Notes: generated by a model from the sequence alone, not told the origin. A DNA stretch of 64,000 nucleotides from Rhynchopus euleeides (GCA_963210315.1 OY723266.1:1550001-1614000); one strand, 5' to 3'; counted from the stretch's first letter, positions 51,151 to 63,725 are shown. Translations and numbers: made by a program.

Positions 51151-54100
51151 GTCTTGGAGCCAAGCCCTTGCGCGTACGGGGCTGCGGCATGTCGGTTCCA
51201 GCACCCTCGCGGGAGGCTGGGCCCGAGCACTGATCTCTAAGAGACGAACCACCTTGCGAATGCGATCGGGTTTGCGGGCTTGCGGCCATGACATCTCGAA
51301 AGGGTCGTCGTGGGCCCGTGATCATGTTTCGGGTTCGACTTGGTGGGCATCCGTGGCGATTCGCGGAACCACGTGTATGTGTGCGAGGAAGCAAAGAGAT
51401 AACACACCAGGAGCCACGCAGCACCAGGTCGACCTGGATCTGATCGAGCTCAGGGGGAAGGAAGCACAGTCACCAAAGTGATATCACCGCCGGCCTCAAC
51501 CACCAAACTGCAACCGCAGAAGTTCCGCTATTCTCACAAGGGAAGGCGCCCTGGGATGTAGCAGTGATTTGTGTGCAGCGCCATCAAGTGACACTGACCG
51601 CCTTGAACAGAGAGGTAGTGTACAGATGGCGATCAGTGAGAGGGCGTGCTGTGTCCTTCCACTTCCCCATCTACCTCCATTCGTTCACCGTTGTTGATAG
51701 CGATTTTTTCGCCATTTTTTCGAATCGTATGCATCGGTCAGGCCGAGTGAATCAAAATAGCGCAAAAATCACACCAAAATCTGTGTCTGAGGCACAGAGA
51801 TCGTGCAAAAAAGCACCCAAAAAAAGTGCAAAAAAACGTCAGGGCGTTCTGGGCTGGCTGGTGGTGGTTGGGACAAGACCGACGAGATTAGAAGCGGCAC
51901 TGGTAGACGGGTTTTGAGGCCCCCCGCCCCCAGGTTCCCCCTGCCCACCTGGACGGACCCAAGTGCCTCACACCGGATCTCTCCCCACCCGGTGGTCCAC
52001 CTGACGGATACGCAAAAAAAAAAACCAAAATAGGATTTCGAAAATCGGCCAAAATACCCCCAAAATAGAGCCACACCTGATCGGCGGATTCGTTTTTTCT
52101 TCGCTTACTCTCGTTGAAACCGAATTACACCACACAGCAGGGTAGGGTAGGGTAGGGTGGTGGGGTGGGGTGGGGTGTGTGGCAGAGGCCTTCGCTCTGT
52201 GTCGACATGCGTCAGCTTGCCACCTACACTGGTAGGGTGAGTTGACTGTTCTCCACCTCGGAGCGACAGGCTCCGGCTTCGTTTATTGTGCATCACAGCG
52301 GATGGTGAGATCTTGACAGCCCTCGGGCTGAGGTCGCACTGTTCAAAGCAAATGGCTCGATCGATTCGAAAATCATGCGATGTTGTGTGGGCTGTCCCTG
52401 TGACATGGTTCACCACAGTTTGCCGGCAGGCTCAACTCAAAATGGCAAAATGTGACAGCCCCAGCTGGGGATTTTTTTTTGTCAGAACAACGCGTTTTTC
52501 CAACTAAAAAGACTCGTGGCAGCGTTCGGTATCTGCACACATGCACAAGCAGGCACCGTTCGTACAAACAAAGAACGCAACTCCAAGTCTTTTTGGGTTA
52601 TTCGCGGTGAGATGCTCGACCGCAGCACAGCCTGGCCCAGTCTCGGCTGTCTGCGCGCATCCCCTGACATGCATTTTTCAAGGTTCTTAATAAACACGGG
52701 TGAATGCCACCAGAGATCTGCTAAGACCACGGATCGTTCAAACCGTTCAATGTTTGTGCTATTTTCCAGGAGAGAGCGAGGTGTGCGGGTGATGTTTGTT
52801 TGCCGCAACGCAAAGGGGCTTGTCCCTCTTTTGATATTCGACGTGACGGTTCTCTGCCCCTGTCCCTGCCCCTGCGTGCGAAAAGGCACACGGCGTGCGG
52901 TGGGCCGGATTTTTTTATGTATGCGTGTCACTTTGAGGGGAACACCCCGCCCCTCCCCAAACCCAACCCGGGCCCAAGTGCTGCAGCTGTGGGTGTTGTG
53001 TGGGTTGGGCGAGCCTTTCGTTCAAAACACCACCCCGGTGGAGACAGCGAGACCGTCTGATCACAGGGAAGTATGATTGGCACAGAGACGATGTGTCCCC
53101 ATGGTGTGTATCTATAATTGCTGTTAGTCTGAAAGAACACATGCCACACCTTCCACTCCCTCCCCGAGCTGAAATGATGCTGACCGAGAGAACATACAAT
53201 CAGGAAAAGGGGTCAAGTCAGGACGTGTAGGACGTTGTTCGGATGCTGTGTATGGCACCGGGCAGGCACCCAACACCGCATACACTGCTGTCAACCCCGT
53301 TGGTTGTGAAATATCCGCAAGGGGGGCCCTTTTGACGAGAGTGTCTCTGAAAGGGCCAACGAAAGGGTAAAGGGCCCCCCCGAAGCTGTTTAACAAATCC
53401 AAACGGTTGAAAATGGGTTCGGGAGCCCCTCCTGCCACCTCCAGGTGGTGGTGTCGCACAGAGCTATCTCCGCGTATCCCATGCGCAGACGGGTAGATCA
53501 CCGATGTTGCTGTGCGACAACCCATGCGTGCCTGACGCAGGGGTATAATCTTCGGAAGGGGCGCACAAAATACGACACCGTGCGGCCAGAAGAACCCAAG
53601 ACAGCGAGTTTTTTCTCTCATCGGGAGGGGAGGGGGGGAGGGCTTGAGAAGCATTAGTCAGAATTCGTTCAACATCAAGGCAACACTCCTGACTCTGACG
53701 AGTCTACACCAAAAAATGGTTGGCTTTATTTTGGCTGAAAATAGACCAACGTTGATGAGTTGCGTGTGTGCTTCATTGCGTGATGTGTGCTGTGGTTCAC
53801 ACATTCCGAGAAGCTTAGTGCGCCCCTCCCTGACACTAGCCTTGTTCGCGCGCATGTTAAAAAGAGAAGAGGGTTTTTCATTTCCACCGGGATCCTTCAG
53901 CGCTCGCTTTTCATAATGTGGCTGGGGGGGTTCCCCCACCCCCCCCCCCCAGCCTGTGTTCCAACAACACAACAATTCTCGGCAGTGGTTGGTTTGTTGC
54001 GCCACTTCACGATCCCGGCGGGGTCACAAAAATGTTCTCCCCATACCCACCCAACCCTCGTATTATTTGTATTTCACTTCTGACGATGGCTGCATTACCT

Positions 54101-55477
54101 GTGTGCCCAGGGTCTGGTGTACAGATGAATAAAACGCCCTTCCTTTGCACCACCCACCCACCCCCCTCACCCCCCACTCTCAAGTATCTGACAGTGTGCG
54201 CTCCCTCCCGGTTCTCAGACACCCGATTCTTCCGCCACCCCACCCCACCCCCGACCATACCCCGAAGAACGAAGAAGCGGAGGAAACAATGTGCCAAACA
54301 AATGATGATCCTGTCACATGTGCATCAGCAGGGCAGCGGAGCTCGGCAGCCCTTCAGGGGTGTGGGGGTGGGGTAATGCGATGATGAGGCTCGTTAATTC
54401 CCGCATACACTCGCACAAAGGGGGGGGTAAGTCATCACGAGAGTCTACGTATGGTCTTCGCGACGGCACGTGCCGAAGAGGCGCGTTTTTTTTTGTGGGA
54501 AAAGGCTCTGAACTTTGCCTAATAGGAAGATCCCCAAAATCCTCCGGTCCTCTTTGGCGGGGAGGCGAGGCGTCATTGCGTGCGCCACTGCCTGGCATTC
54601 CTTACGTCAGGGGCAGTTGGTCGTACGGCACCGAACGGTATTTCAAAGACTCGTCGGATACCCCCCTCCGCCACAAAACAGTTTCTGCAAGCGAACTGTA
54701 AGGTTACCTCGTTCTCGCAGGTCAACCGTCTGGCATACCAGCGTGATGTGTAGTAATGCTGATTGGTTTTTATGTTTGTTTTTAGACACACCTGTGTGGG
54801 GGGGTAGGTATTCCCTCAGACCCCACCGTGCTCCGCACCTCCCCACCCCTATACATACACACAAGGCGATGGGGTGTGTATGTGACAGTGGACATCACAT
54901 CAAGAGCAAGTGCTCGGTGTGTACACTAATATAAAAAGGTTCACGTGTGTGTGGAATCTGTCAAAGCATAACCCAGGTGAGAGGCTGGCAGCGAAGCTAT
55001 ACATATTTTCCAGCGGGATTGCTTTGCGGCGCTGCACTTCCCTGGTTGTCAGTGTCACGCCCTCTCTCTAGCCATGGCAGCAGTGCCTACGCGCCACTGC
55101 AGGGCGCGTGTAAGGTCGGGCGTGTTTTGCTCATCGTGGCCAGGCCTATCACGACGGCTTCCTCATCGGGCAGCATACCAAGCGTCTGGCCAGGAGGGGC
55201 CAGGGTGCGTGTGTTGTTTGGATGCGGATACTACATTGCAGCAGTGCAGCCAGGCTCTTCCCCCCACCCTGCCCACCCCCTGCCTTCTAGGCAACCCTTG
55301 TCCCGTTGTGTCGGGCGTTTGGTGTCTCGAGAATGGGAGCCTTTCGCTGTCTCGTTTTCCGTTTCGTGGATGGTGCACCGAGTGAAGGCCACGCATTCTG
55401 CCCCCACCTCACATCACACCGCAACAACAGGGCTGCGTTATCGGCATACAGCCACCGGGTTAGGATTGATTGACACT
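51151..55477. other. Long spacer with dispersed repeats
   Basis: No gene recognised in 4.3 kb. Repeat segments: 51897-52005 (GGTTTTGAGGCCCC, AAGTGCCTCACACCGG; also 62172-62272), 52557-52595 (also in the EF-hand intron) and 54891-54950 (also in the 24850-gene intron). A/T-rich with runs at 51695-51835. (AGGGT)n at 52140-52160. Weak frames only. Confidence 0.5.
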
Positions 55478-57641
55478 ATGCGCGTCAGTGTTGTGCTGGC
55501 GGCGGCGCTGCTGCAGGCGTCATGCGCATCTGCAGGATACAACTACATCCCCCTGCCGATGAAGAAGTACAAGGAGAGGATGCCGGTCGGGCCGATCGGT
55601 GTCAACTCGCTCTTCTCCCACGAGGACATTGTGTACGACGACTTCTACTCCCTCAAGTTCTGCCGCCCTGACAAGGACGTCATCGAGAGCAAGGCGAAGG
55701 AGGAGAAGATCGGTGAGGTCCTGATGGGCGACCGGATCCTGCCCTCGCTCTACGAGGCGCACATGATGGTCGACGAGAAGTGCAAGCCTGTGAAGTGCAC
55801 TGAGGACATGCGGAAGGTCACCCAAAAAGACCTGCGCATGTTCGAGAAGCGCATAGAACACGGCTACCGCGGCACCTTCGTGCTGGACAACCTCCCCACC
55901 GTTGCGAACGGCTCCTTCGTGATGGACGGGGCGTGCCCCACCAAGAAGACCATCTACGACGGGCACGCCCGCGGGTGGGCCCTGGGTGTGCCGACCGCCT
56001 GCACAGGTGATCACGCCTACATCCACAACCACCTTGCCCTGCACATCCATGCCAACCAGATCGAGGATGGGAGCTGGGTCATCGTGGGGTTCTACGTGCT
56101 GCCGTACTCGATTGACCACACGGATGCGAGCAGCTGCAATGAGCACTTCCGTGTGGAGGACAAGCACCACCCGGTGACGACGAACGCCGACCGGACGAAG
56201 CAGATCACCTGGACCTACAGTGTGAAGTGGCACAAGAGCTCTGTCGAGTGGTCCAACCGGTGGGACGCATACCTGAACCTGGCATTCTCCAACCGGTCTG
56301 ACAAGATCCATTGGCTGGGGATTGTGAACTCGTCGCTGATCATCCTGTGTCTGGCGACCATTGTTGCGATGATCCTGATCCGTGCCCTCCACATGGACAT
56401 CTCGCGTTACGAGGAGCAGGACATGGACCAGCAGGAGATCATCGACGAGGCGGGGTGGAAGCTGATCCACGGCGACGTGTTCCGTGCCCCCCCGTACCCC
56501 CGCATGTTCTGCATCGTGATCGGGACGGGTGTGCAGCTGCTGGGGATGGCCGGGCTCATCTTCATCTTCGCCCTCCTCGGGTTCCTCTCCCCTGCCAACC
56601 GTGGCGGGCTGACCACGGCTGCCCTCCTCCTCTTCGTGCTGATGTCGCTCGTCAACGGGTACTTCGCAGCAATGTTCCTCAAGTCCTTCGGCATTGAGGA
56701 GTGGCGCCCTGTCTTCGGCGCTGCCTTCTTCTTCCCCGGCGTGCTCTTCTTCATGTGGTTCTTCTCTGAGGTATGTGGGCCGCCTTGCAGCCAGCATTGC
56801 AACTAGGATATGCTTTAGAGTGCACACTGACTTGCACCCCACCCTGCACACAGATCCTGATTATCAGCACGCGCCCGAGCTACAACAGCACCCCGATTGC
56901 GATCAACACCCTGAAGATCTTCGCGCTGTGGCTGTGCGTGTCAGTCCCGCTGGTGCTGCTCGGCGCCAGCTTCGCGAAGAAGAGTGGCCCGACCCTCACC
57001 GCCCCCGTTAAGGTATGCCGGCAGGACGCAGAACTGGCACCTTTAAACACACACACACACACACGGCATCTCTTTCCAACCAACAAAATCTGACCCCACA
57101 CACCGTGCCATATTTTTATTTTTTTGCGCAACCAACCACCCCACCCACCCTACCCCAGGTGAACGCCGCTCCACGCGCGATCCCGCAGTCGCAGTGGTAC
57201 CTGGAGACCTGGTTCCTGATGCTGATTCCGGGGCTGATTCCCTTCGGCGCGGCCTTCTTGGAGCTGCGCTTCATCCTGTCCAGCATGTGGCAGGGCATGG
57301 TATACTACGTGTTCGGGTTCCTCAGCCTGACAGCACTGACGGTTCTCCTTGTGAGCGTGGAGGTGACTGTCGTCCTGGTGTACTTCCTGCTTGTGCATGA
57401 GGACCACCGCTGGTGGTGGAAGAGTTTCATCATCCCCGGTGGGATGGGTGTGCACTTCTACCTGTACTCCCTGTACTACGCGCAGACCCACCTGCGCATT
57501 GTCACCGCGATGTCCGCATACATTTACATCACCATGATGTTCCTGTTCAGCATGGCGCTTTACATTGCTATCGGTACCGTGGGTATCCTGGCTGGTTACG
57601 TGTTCGTTCGCGTGATCTACGCGTCGATCAAGATTGACTGA
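55478..57641 (+). CDS. Nonaspanin (TM9SF/EMP70 family), three exons
   Basis: A 644-residue endosome-Golgi protein with nine expected membrane segments. Exons 55478-56770, 56854-57012 and 57159-57641; introns 56771-56853 (GTATGT...CACACAG) and 57013-57158 (GTATGC...CCCCAG) both fall between codons. The first residues MRVSVVLAAALLQASCASAG are a signal peptide. Family marks: DFYSLKFCRP, GYRGTFVLDNLPT, IHWLGIVNSSLIILCL, ALHMDISRY and GWKLIHGDVFRAPPYPRMF before the membrane block. The C terminus is YASIKID, the KxD motif that binds COPI and keeps these proteins in the Golgi. Family members help sort other membrane proteins with Gly-rich membrane segments, and in some organisms affect adhesion and copper handling. 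Confidence 0.95.
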
Positions 57642-60102
57642 TGACATCCGCGCGGCCAGGCCAATCCTGCACAGCCCCAAGGGGCACCGGATGGCCGCCC
57701 TCCGGACCTCGGACAATTATCTTCGTATTTTCTTTCAGAACTGCAACCAATTAAAATCGGCAGAGGAGACGGATGGGACTGGGTGGGGGGCATGCAGTGG
57801 AATCGCTCTTATCGCTTGCACATAGCCACAGTGGGGTGTGTGATCCGTGCAGGGTCTGTCCTCCCAAAGCCCGATCGCCACGCAAGACACCTCGACCCTT
57901 TCTCTCCCCAAAAACACTGCCCGTTCAAGTGATTCCCTGCATGACACGCGGCTCTTGATCTGGTTTTCACACCCAGAACGAAATCAAAGCCAACTCAACC
58001 AAGACAGCATCAGGAGGTGTGGTAGGGCTGGGGGTAACAGCATCAGAAAAGCAAGTGGGGTGTGTCGTGTGTGTGTGCGTATGTGGGAGTGCATGTGCAG
58101 GCCCGCATTAGGAACAGCTGTACCAAACCAGGAATTCAAATACAATACCATACAAAACGGCGAAAGGGGGGCACCCGACAACAATACCCCCTCCTCCCCT
58201 CTCCCCGCTTCCCTGCACGCAGGAAGTTCTGTTTACTGTCCAAACTCTGCATACCGCATGATTCCTCATTCCTCCTCACGAAGTCTGTTGCAAGCGGAGC
58301 GTTATCCGAGGCTTCCCGATCTGCACTGGGTGATACTTCTCTTCCTCGTTGCGAGCGGTAGAGCGTTGCAAAAGTTGTGGCGCTGCGAAGTAACGAAAAC
58401 TCATCGTACGACTGAGGCTTTTTGTATCAGCACCCTTCATGCCACTTCACAGGGCCTCAACACCGCCTTGAGATTGCAAGTGCGCACTGTGTGGCTGAGA
58501 CATGTCAAAGCGAAAGTCTGATATTGGCGGATTGGCCTCGCCAACGGAGGAAACGGAGGAAACCATCCTGGCCAGGCAGATATTTTTTTTGCGGATACTT
58601 TCACACAAACGCACCCAACACGCTGTGTGGTGGGGAGGGGGGGAGAGATGGGTGGAATCCTTCTGTGAAGAAAATCAACGCCTGTTGCCTCCTTGCTCTC
58701 TCCCTCTTGATGGTCTCTCGGTAAACAGTTTCTGAAGGGGGAGGGGAGATGGGGGGGGGGGCAAATGAATCCGCATAATGCACAAGGCACTGACACATCC
58801 ACACACGCGCGCGCATGTGACGAATGGTGAGATGGCATGCCAGGCAACACTTCACAAAGGAGTGGCCCACTCAAAAAAGAAGGTTTTCACCGCCACACAC
58901 CCACACACATGCCTGCGATCAAAGCTGTTGTTGGGATACCAGTTATGTTTCGCGCCGCTCTCCCGGTGGTGGTGGTGTACGCTTGTCCATGTGCTGTGTC
59001 AAGGTAGGTAATGGACGGGCGTGTGGCGGACGACAAATCAAATGTTCAGGTTCCGGAGAAGTAAATGACTTGGGGTGGGGGTGGGAAGGGGGGGACGGCG
59101 GCGCGGGAGTGGGGAGCCGGGGGCGTTAGTTCATTTTCTTATCTTTTTTTTGGCGTACTTTTTGTGAGTGAGGGCGCGCCCTGTGTGTGTGTGGGTGGGG
59201 GGGGGGGGCAGAAACTGGCCCCTTTTTGTTAACGATTCTGTGCCCCACACGGCACAGGCCGGGACAGAGAGAGTACCATTTTATTTCCCTCACCCCCCCG
59301 CTGTACTTCCGGCTGTCAAGGTTTCACCCTACGGCGTATCAACGATGCCGATGCCGCGTCTAATGTGGATTACCGCACGTTTTCATGCTACGGGGGATGA
59401 GTTGTGTACATCAATGAAGGGGTTTGCGGCGAAACGGGGTCTTTCAAAGCGTTCAAAGCGGAATAAACGGTGTCATGTTTTGTTATGGGGGGTTTTTTTC
59501 CCCCCTGAATATTCAAAGCTGCTGCGAGTTTTTTTTGCGAGTTCAAAATCGAAAAGGCGAAGGAGAGAGAGAGCGAGAGGTCCAGTCATCTGGCTCCCTT
59601 CGGGAAACTTCCCGAATCTAAACGAAGCAGCGAGCTCGGCAGCGTCACAGAGTGGGGACCTCTCCCTTGCAGTTTCCCCCAACTGCTGCACTTCAAAGGC
59701 TTCTGCGGGTGTCGTCATATCAATGCAGGGTGTGCCCTGCAGAAACTCTCCCGTATTCAGCTCCCCCCCACCCTCCCACAGACTCTGTTTTGGGCAGAAG
59801 TCGCCACTGGCACATTGGGCTCCATTTTGTGTCAGATACGCTGTGCGGCTCTCGGGCACAATCTCCACTGTGCCTTTACTGTACCGAAGGAACGCAAGGC
59901 ATCGCCGATCTAGAGAACAGAGGGGTCCTATCCCCGATATGCCTGCCTCTGAGGGGCTCCTCTCTTATTGTCGTCATTTTTCCCGCCACCCCTCCTCCTC
60001 CTCCATTCCCTCCTTCGCAACAAAGAGAACCCTTTTTTTTAAAGCCCACCACCCCATACTTGTGGAACGGTCTTGACGACGGGATGTGGTTTTTCGGGCA
60101 GG
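57642..60102. other. Spacer with relic of retrotransposon A repeat
   Basis: No gene in 2.4 kb. The A-repeat relic is at 58342-58490. G and C runs at 58750, 59195 and 59750. Otherwise only weak frames. Confidence 0.5.
58342..58490 (+). repeat. Diverged relic of retrotransposon A repeat
   Basis: GCGAAGTAACGAA, ATCGTACGACTGA, then ATGCCACTTCACAGGGCCTC and GCCTTGAGA align in order with A1 at 42942-43080. No B repeat or internal gene next to it, so it is a solo remnant of an older copy. Confidence 0.75.
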
Positions 60103-60889
60103 AAAAAACGCCGTGAAAAAAAAGGGGAAAAAAATCACGCCGTGAAAATGTATGAAAACTTTTTAGGTGGGGCGCAACGCCGTGAAATATAGGAAATAAT
60201 TACCGTTGGGTTTCCTGGCGTGTTGGAGCACTCATCAAAGCAGCATACGTCCTTATCTTGTCTGTCGGGGGGTTGCACTCACCACACGGAACCACCCTGT
60301 TGCGTCACACCTGGAACCATTCACACCTGCAACCACTCTTATGCATTTTAGGGCACACTGTGCAGTCGTTGTATCCCAGATGCTGGCGCCTCCAGATAGG
60401 AGGCCAACGACACAGAGTCGCCGTGACCCATGGCTGCCTGAATGTGGCTCCACTCCTTCAACACAACCTGGCACAAGGGGGGTATGCTCGGGTGAAGTTG
60501 CGGGACTCTGTGGAAGCGCAGATATTGACCCATTGGAGGTACTCCAAGAGCACTTCGCTGTGTCCAATGTTTATAGAAGTTCGCAGCATGCCCCTCACTG
60601 AGGGCCTGCTGCGAACATGGCAGACCGAAGGGATGCTGTCAGCAGAAGATGGAAGACACTGGCGTGTTCAGTAGTGACCGTCTGAGGCCAAAACTGGCAC
60701 TGCTCGCTGACCTGTATCTGTTCCAAGGCTGCTTGGGGCAAGATCAGCGGTTCTGTTCATTTTCTTCTACGGGCTCTGAGCACAAAGAACATGAACAACA
60801 ACAATTCTGATCAACAAACCACGCACTGGGCACCAGGCTGGTTGCTGTGCTGGCGGAATGGACTGTACATGACTTCTAGGCCTGTGGCA

Positions 60890-61042
60890 TCAGGAAGTCG
60901 AGGAGGGTTGCCACCGCACTGTTCGTGGCGCTCGGCGCTGCGGGGGGTCTCCAACAAGGCGCCTCTTTGCTAGGGGGATTGAGCTGGCTGCCTTAGCAGC
61001 CGGCTTCTTGGCAGCCTTCTTTGCTGCGGCCTGTTGCGACAT
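60890..61042 (-). CDS. Tiny Lys/Ala-rich frame, histone H1-tail-like
   Basis: 50 residues on the minus strand, starting MSQQAAAKKAAKKPAAKAAS and continuing into a basic Arg/Pro stretch. The start resembles H1 tails of protists but there is no globular domain, and it lies inside the 60-62 kb element. Could be chance or a captured fragment. Confidence 0.25.
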   Translation of the reverse strand: MSQQAAAKKAAKKPAAKAASSIPLAKRRLVGDPPQRRAPRTVRWQPSSTS

Positions 61043-61201
61043 GTGACGACACCTCCTTGCGTTGTCACATCTCCATTCCCTGGAGTCATGTACCGAATGG
61101 GTTCCTCTCTCGCTCGCGCCATCCTCAGGTGCCCCAGGCATACCCCCTGATATGCCACAGCCATATAAGCGCAAGGACTTGTTTACTAGACGGGCACACG
61201 C

Positions 61202-61232
61202 CAGATCGGGGGGTCTGGGGGGCAGAGCCAAC
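61202..61232 (+). repeat. Partial GC-palindrome repeat
   Basis: GGGGGGTCTGGGGGGCAGAG only; the palindrome is broken after this and the conserved right half is missing. Confidence 0.6.
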
Positions 61233-62171
61233 AACGGGACATGACTCGTCTGTTTGCTGCATCGCACCCTGGGCTAGTTGGGTCACCTCAAACATTGAAG
61301 GCACCCCCTCAAAAATACACCCCAAAAAAAACTTTTTGAGAGTTGTGCAACAACGCAGGAAACTGTGCCAGTGCAGATCCTTGCAGAACTTCCCACACGC
61401 TTCATGACAGGCGCGTGGGGTGTGATCGACGAGCCACTCACAGGATTGCCCCAAATGTGACCGGAAATTCAAATGCGTGGCGACTCGGGCCGTTCTGGTG
61501 AAGTCTGGGTGGTGATCTCACACCCCACTTTTTGCCTGCCGAATTCGCCTTGTGTGCGGGACCTGCTGAACACTGTACGGCCCAGCACACACTGTCAGCC
61601 ACAGAAACAGCCTGGATCTGGCTGTGGCTGATTCTGTGGCCCAGTGTGGGCTGTTCCCACGTCCCTTCGGGACGTGACACAGTCTGACACCAGTGACAGA
61701 CACCCAGATCCGACCGCTCCCACACATCCAGCCAGACTGTCAGGCTCAACCCACCCACACCCATATCCGGCCCGTGTGCCGTGTATGGGTGGATTCGGGC
61801 CATCTGCAGGTTCAACACCTACACACAGCCACAGTTGCTGTCTCAGCCCACACGCACCCAGATCTGGCGTGTCTGGGTGTGTCCGTGCCAATCTGGGACG
61901 TTCCCGCCACCTCTTGGGTGAACCAGCAGAACCTGGTACTGGCTGGTCTGACCAAGTCCGAGGCAGAACAGTCCTGTCGTGCTGTGCTCGAAAGTGCCGG
62001 GCGATGGCAAGAAACCATCATCTGCACCCCGTGTCGGCCTCAACTGCACCCTCGAGCAGGAAAAAAAGGCCTCGGGCCTCCGGCCCTCAGACTAATTTTT
62101 CACAGCGTTTTTTCCGCCTATTTTTTTTCCTTTTTTTCACGGCGTTTTTCTTTTTTTCCACGGGCCCGACG

Positions 62172-62272
62172 GGGTGACGGGGTTTTGAGGCCCCAAGCCC
62201 CCAGGTCCCCTACCTGGCCTACCCAAGTGCCTCACACCGGGTCCCCCCCTCCTGGTGGTCCACCGACGGACA
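62172..62272. repeat. Dispersed repeat (also at 51897-52005)
   Basis: GGTTTTGAGGCCCC, AAGTGCCTCACACCGG and GGTGGTCCACC are shared in order. It abuts the right arm of the 60-62 kb element. Confidence 0.75.
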
Positions 62273-62440
62273 AGATAAGGACGTATGCTGCTTTGATGAG
62301 TGCTCCAACAAGCCAGGAAACCCAACGGTAATTGTTTCCTATATTTCACGGCGTTGCGCCCCACCTAAAAAGTTTTCATACATTTTCACGGCGTTTTTTT
62401 CCACCGTGAAAAAAGTTCCCTTTTTTTCACGGCGTTTTTT

Positions 62441-63654
62441 CTTTTTTTTCCACGGGCCCGACGGGGTGAGATTTCCAAAATATTTTTTTTGGGGCCACGA
62501 GCGTTCCATAAGTATGCCACCCCATCCAGGGCATTAGTTTGACCTTCCCGACGGAGCCTGAAACCTGGTTACCCTGGTTATGACCCACCAAATTTTTTCG
62601 CTCGGGCGCTTCGCGCCCGAGTGCCTCCTGCGCCGTTGTGACCGCGGCGTGCTATTATCTGTCTCCCCACCCCCAGGTTATGTATAGTCTCTACTTCCCC
62701 CGGGTTTGTGAGAGGTGTCAGACACAGCACACAATTCGCGCTGGTGCCAGGAGGATAACCCATCTACACGCCGACAGGCTTCCTGGCACTCCGCGAGCGC
62801 CCGAAGCTTGAATTGAGGGCATGGCTGCGGCACGACGCCCAGAGCGTGTACAGGCACTTGGCAATTTTCTCGTGGAGCGCCCCGGGTTTCCCACCACCGT
62901 GGTGTTGCACCAGTCAGTGGCGAAGGACACGACGCGGTTCCAGAAGCTTTCCCAGAGATTCTGTCTGCTCCAGCAGAATGCTGCAGATGTTGGCCGCATT
63001 CCGGCTGTTGCAGTCTTGCGGCACGTTACGGGTTGATCACACACGAATCCGGGTCGCATGCTGGCTCACCTTCGTCGTGGACTGGGTTTCGTCAGTGAGG
63101 GACAGCGTAGAAGGGGGCTGTACAATCTTGGCCTGCATCTGCCGCCGAATGACAGATGCGGGTCGTGTCGTACTATGGCTTGGTGGGGCGAGCGCAGCAG
63201 GTTTCTTGGTAAGGAAAAACCCCGGTTCTGAGCAGTGGTCGCGCTAAATATTGGAAAAATCTCCCAAAATTTGGAAATCGGGAGCGAAAAAACGTACCTG
63301 AAAAAGGGGCTCGTTTTTGGGCGGGGAAACCACGTTTCGTTGCATTTCCGAGCCTCGCCCGGATCGTAGTGGGGTCATTTTGAAAAAATGGGCTTGTTTG
63401 AAGACACTCAAATTTTCCGTCCTGGTTGTCTCTACAGCATGTGATCAGTAACAACCCGGGCTAGGGGTCAGGCACCTGCTCGGAAAGCAGGGACACTCAG
63501 CTCAACTGCCAACAACGCCACCAAGTAGGCAAACATGTGCCAGCTTGAGTGCCACCCCTGATACGGCGAGGGTGTAGCCTGTTCAAGACACTGATGCCAG
63601 CACTGGACGTGGGGACCCCACGAAGCATGTTGTATGTGAAACCTCGTGCACACG
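62441..63654. other. Spacer with hairpin and repeat fragments
   Basis: A perfect hairpin-forming sequence CTCGGGCGCTTCGCGCCCGAG lies near 62602-62622. A 71-residue frame at 62821-63036 starts with ATG (MAAARRPERVQALGNFLVER) and looks protein-like, but no family is recognised. A retroposon-like fragment is at 63161-63205, and the GTGGGGTCATTTTG motif at 63368-63382 lies in an A/T-rich segment. Confidence 0.45.
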
Positions 63655-63725
63655 CGAGACAGGGGGGTCTGGGGGGCGGAGCCCCCCAGCCGCCGGAGGC
63701 CACGGTAGTGAGTATCTGTTCCTTG
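63655..63725 (+). repeat. GC-palindrome repeat copy
   Basis: GTCTGGGGGGCGGAGCCCCC then AGCCGCCGGAGGCCACGG and TAGTGAGTATCTGTTCC. Plus-strand orientation. Confidence 0.9.

Larger units (their letters stand above)
60103..62440. mobile_element. 2.3-kb element with about 170-bp inverted ends
   Basis: The left arm 60103-60268 and right arm 62263-62440 are inverted copies: AAAAAACGCCGTGAAAAAAA outermost, then GTATGAAAACTTTTTAGGTG, GTTGGGTTTCCTGGC and GCAGCATACGTCCTTATCTT. By eye only about three mismatches over the inner 120 bases, but the outer 40 bases differ in length. AACGCCGTGAAA or its inverse occurs repeatedly within and beside the arms, likely binding sites for a transposase. No transposase gene recognised inside. 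No clear target duplication. Confidence 0.75.

Noticed and set aside
51297-51345. GGGTTCGACTT as a tRNA T-arm
   Set aside because: No acceptor, D-arm or anticodon stem fits around it.
55520-56851. Minus-strand open frame of 443 codons opposite the nonaspanin
   Set aside because: Shadow of a well-supported gene; crosses its intron without regard to the splice sites.
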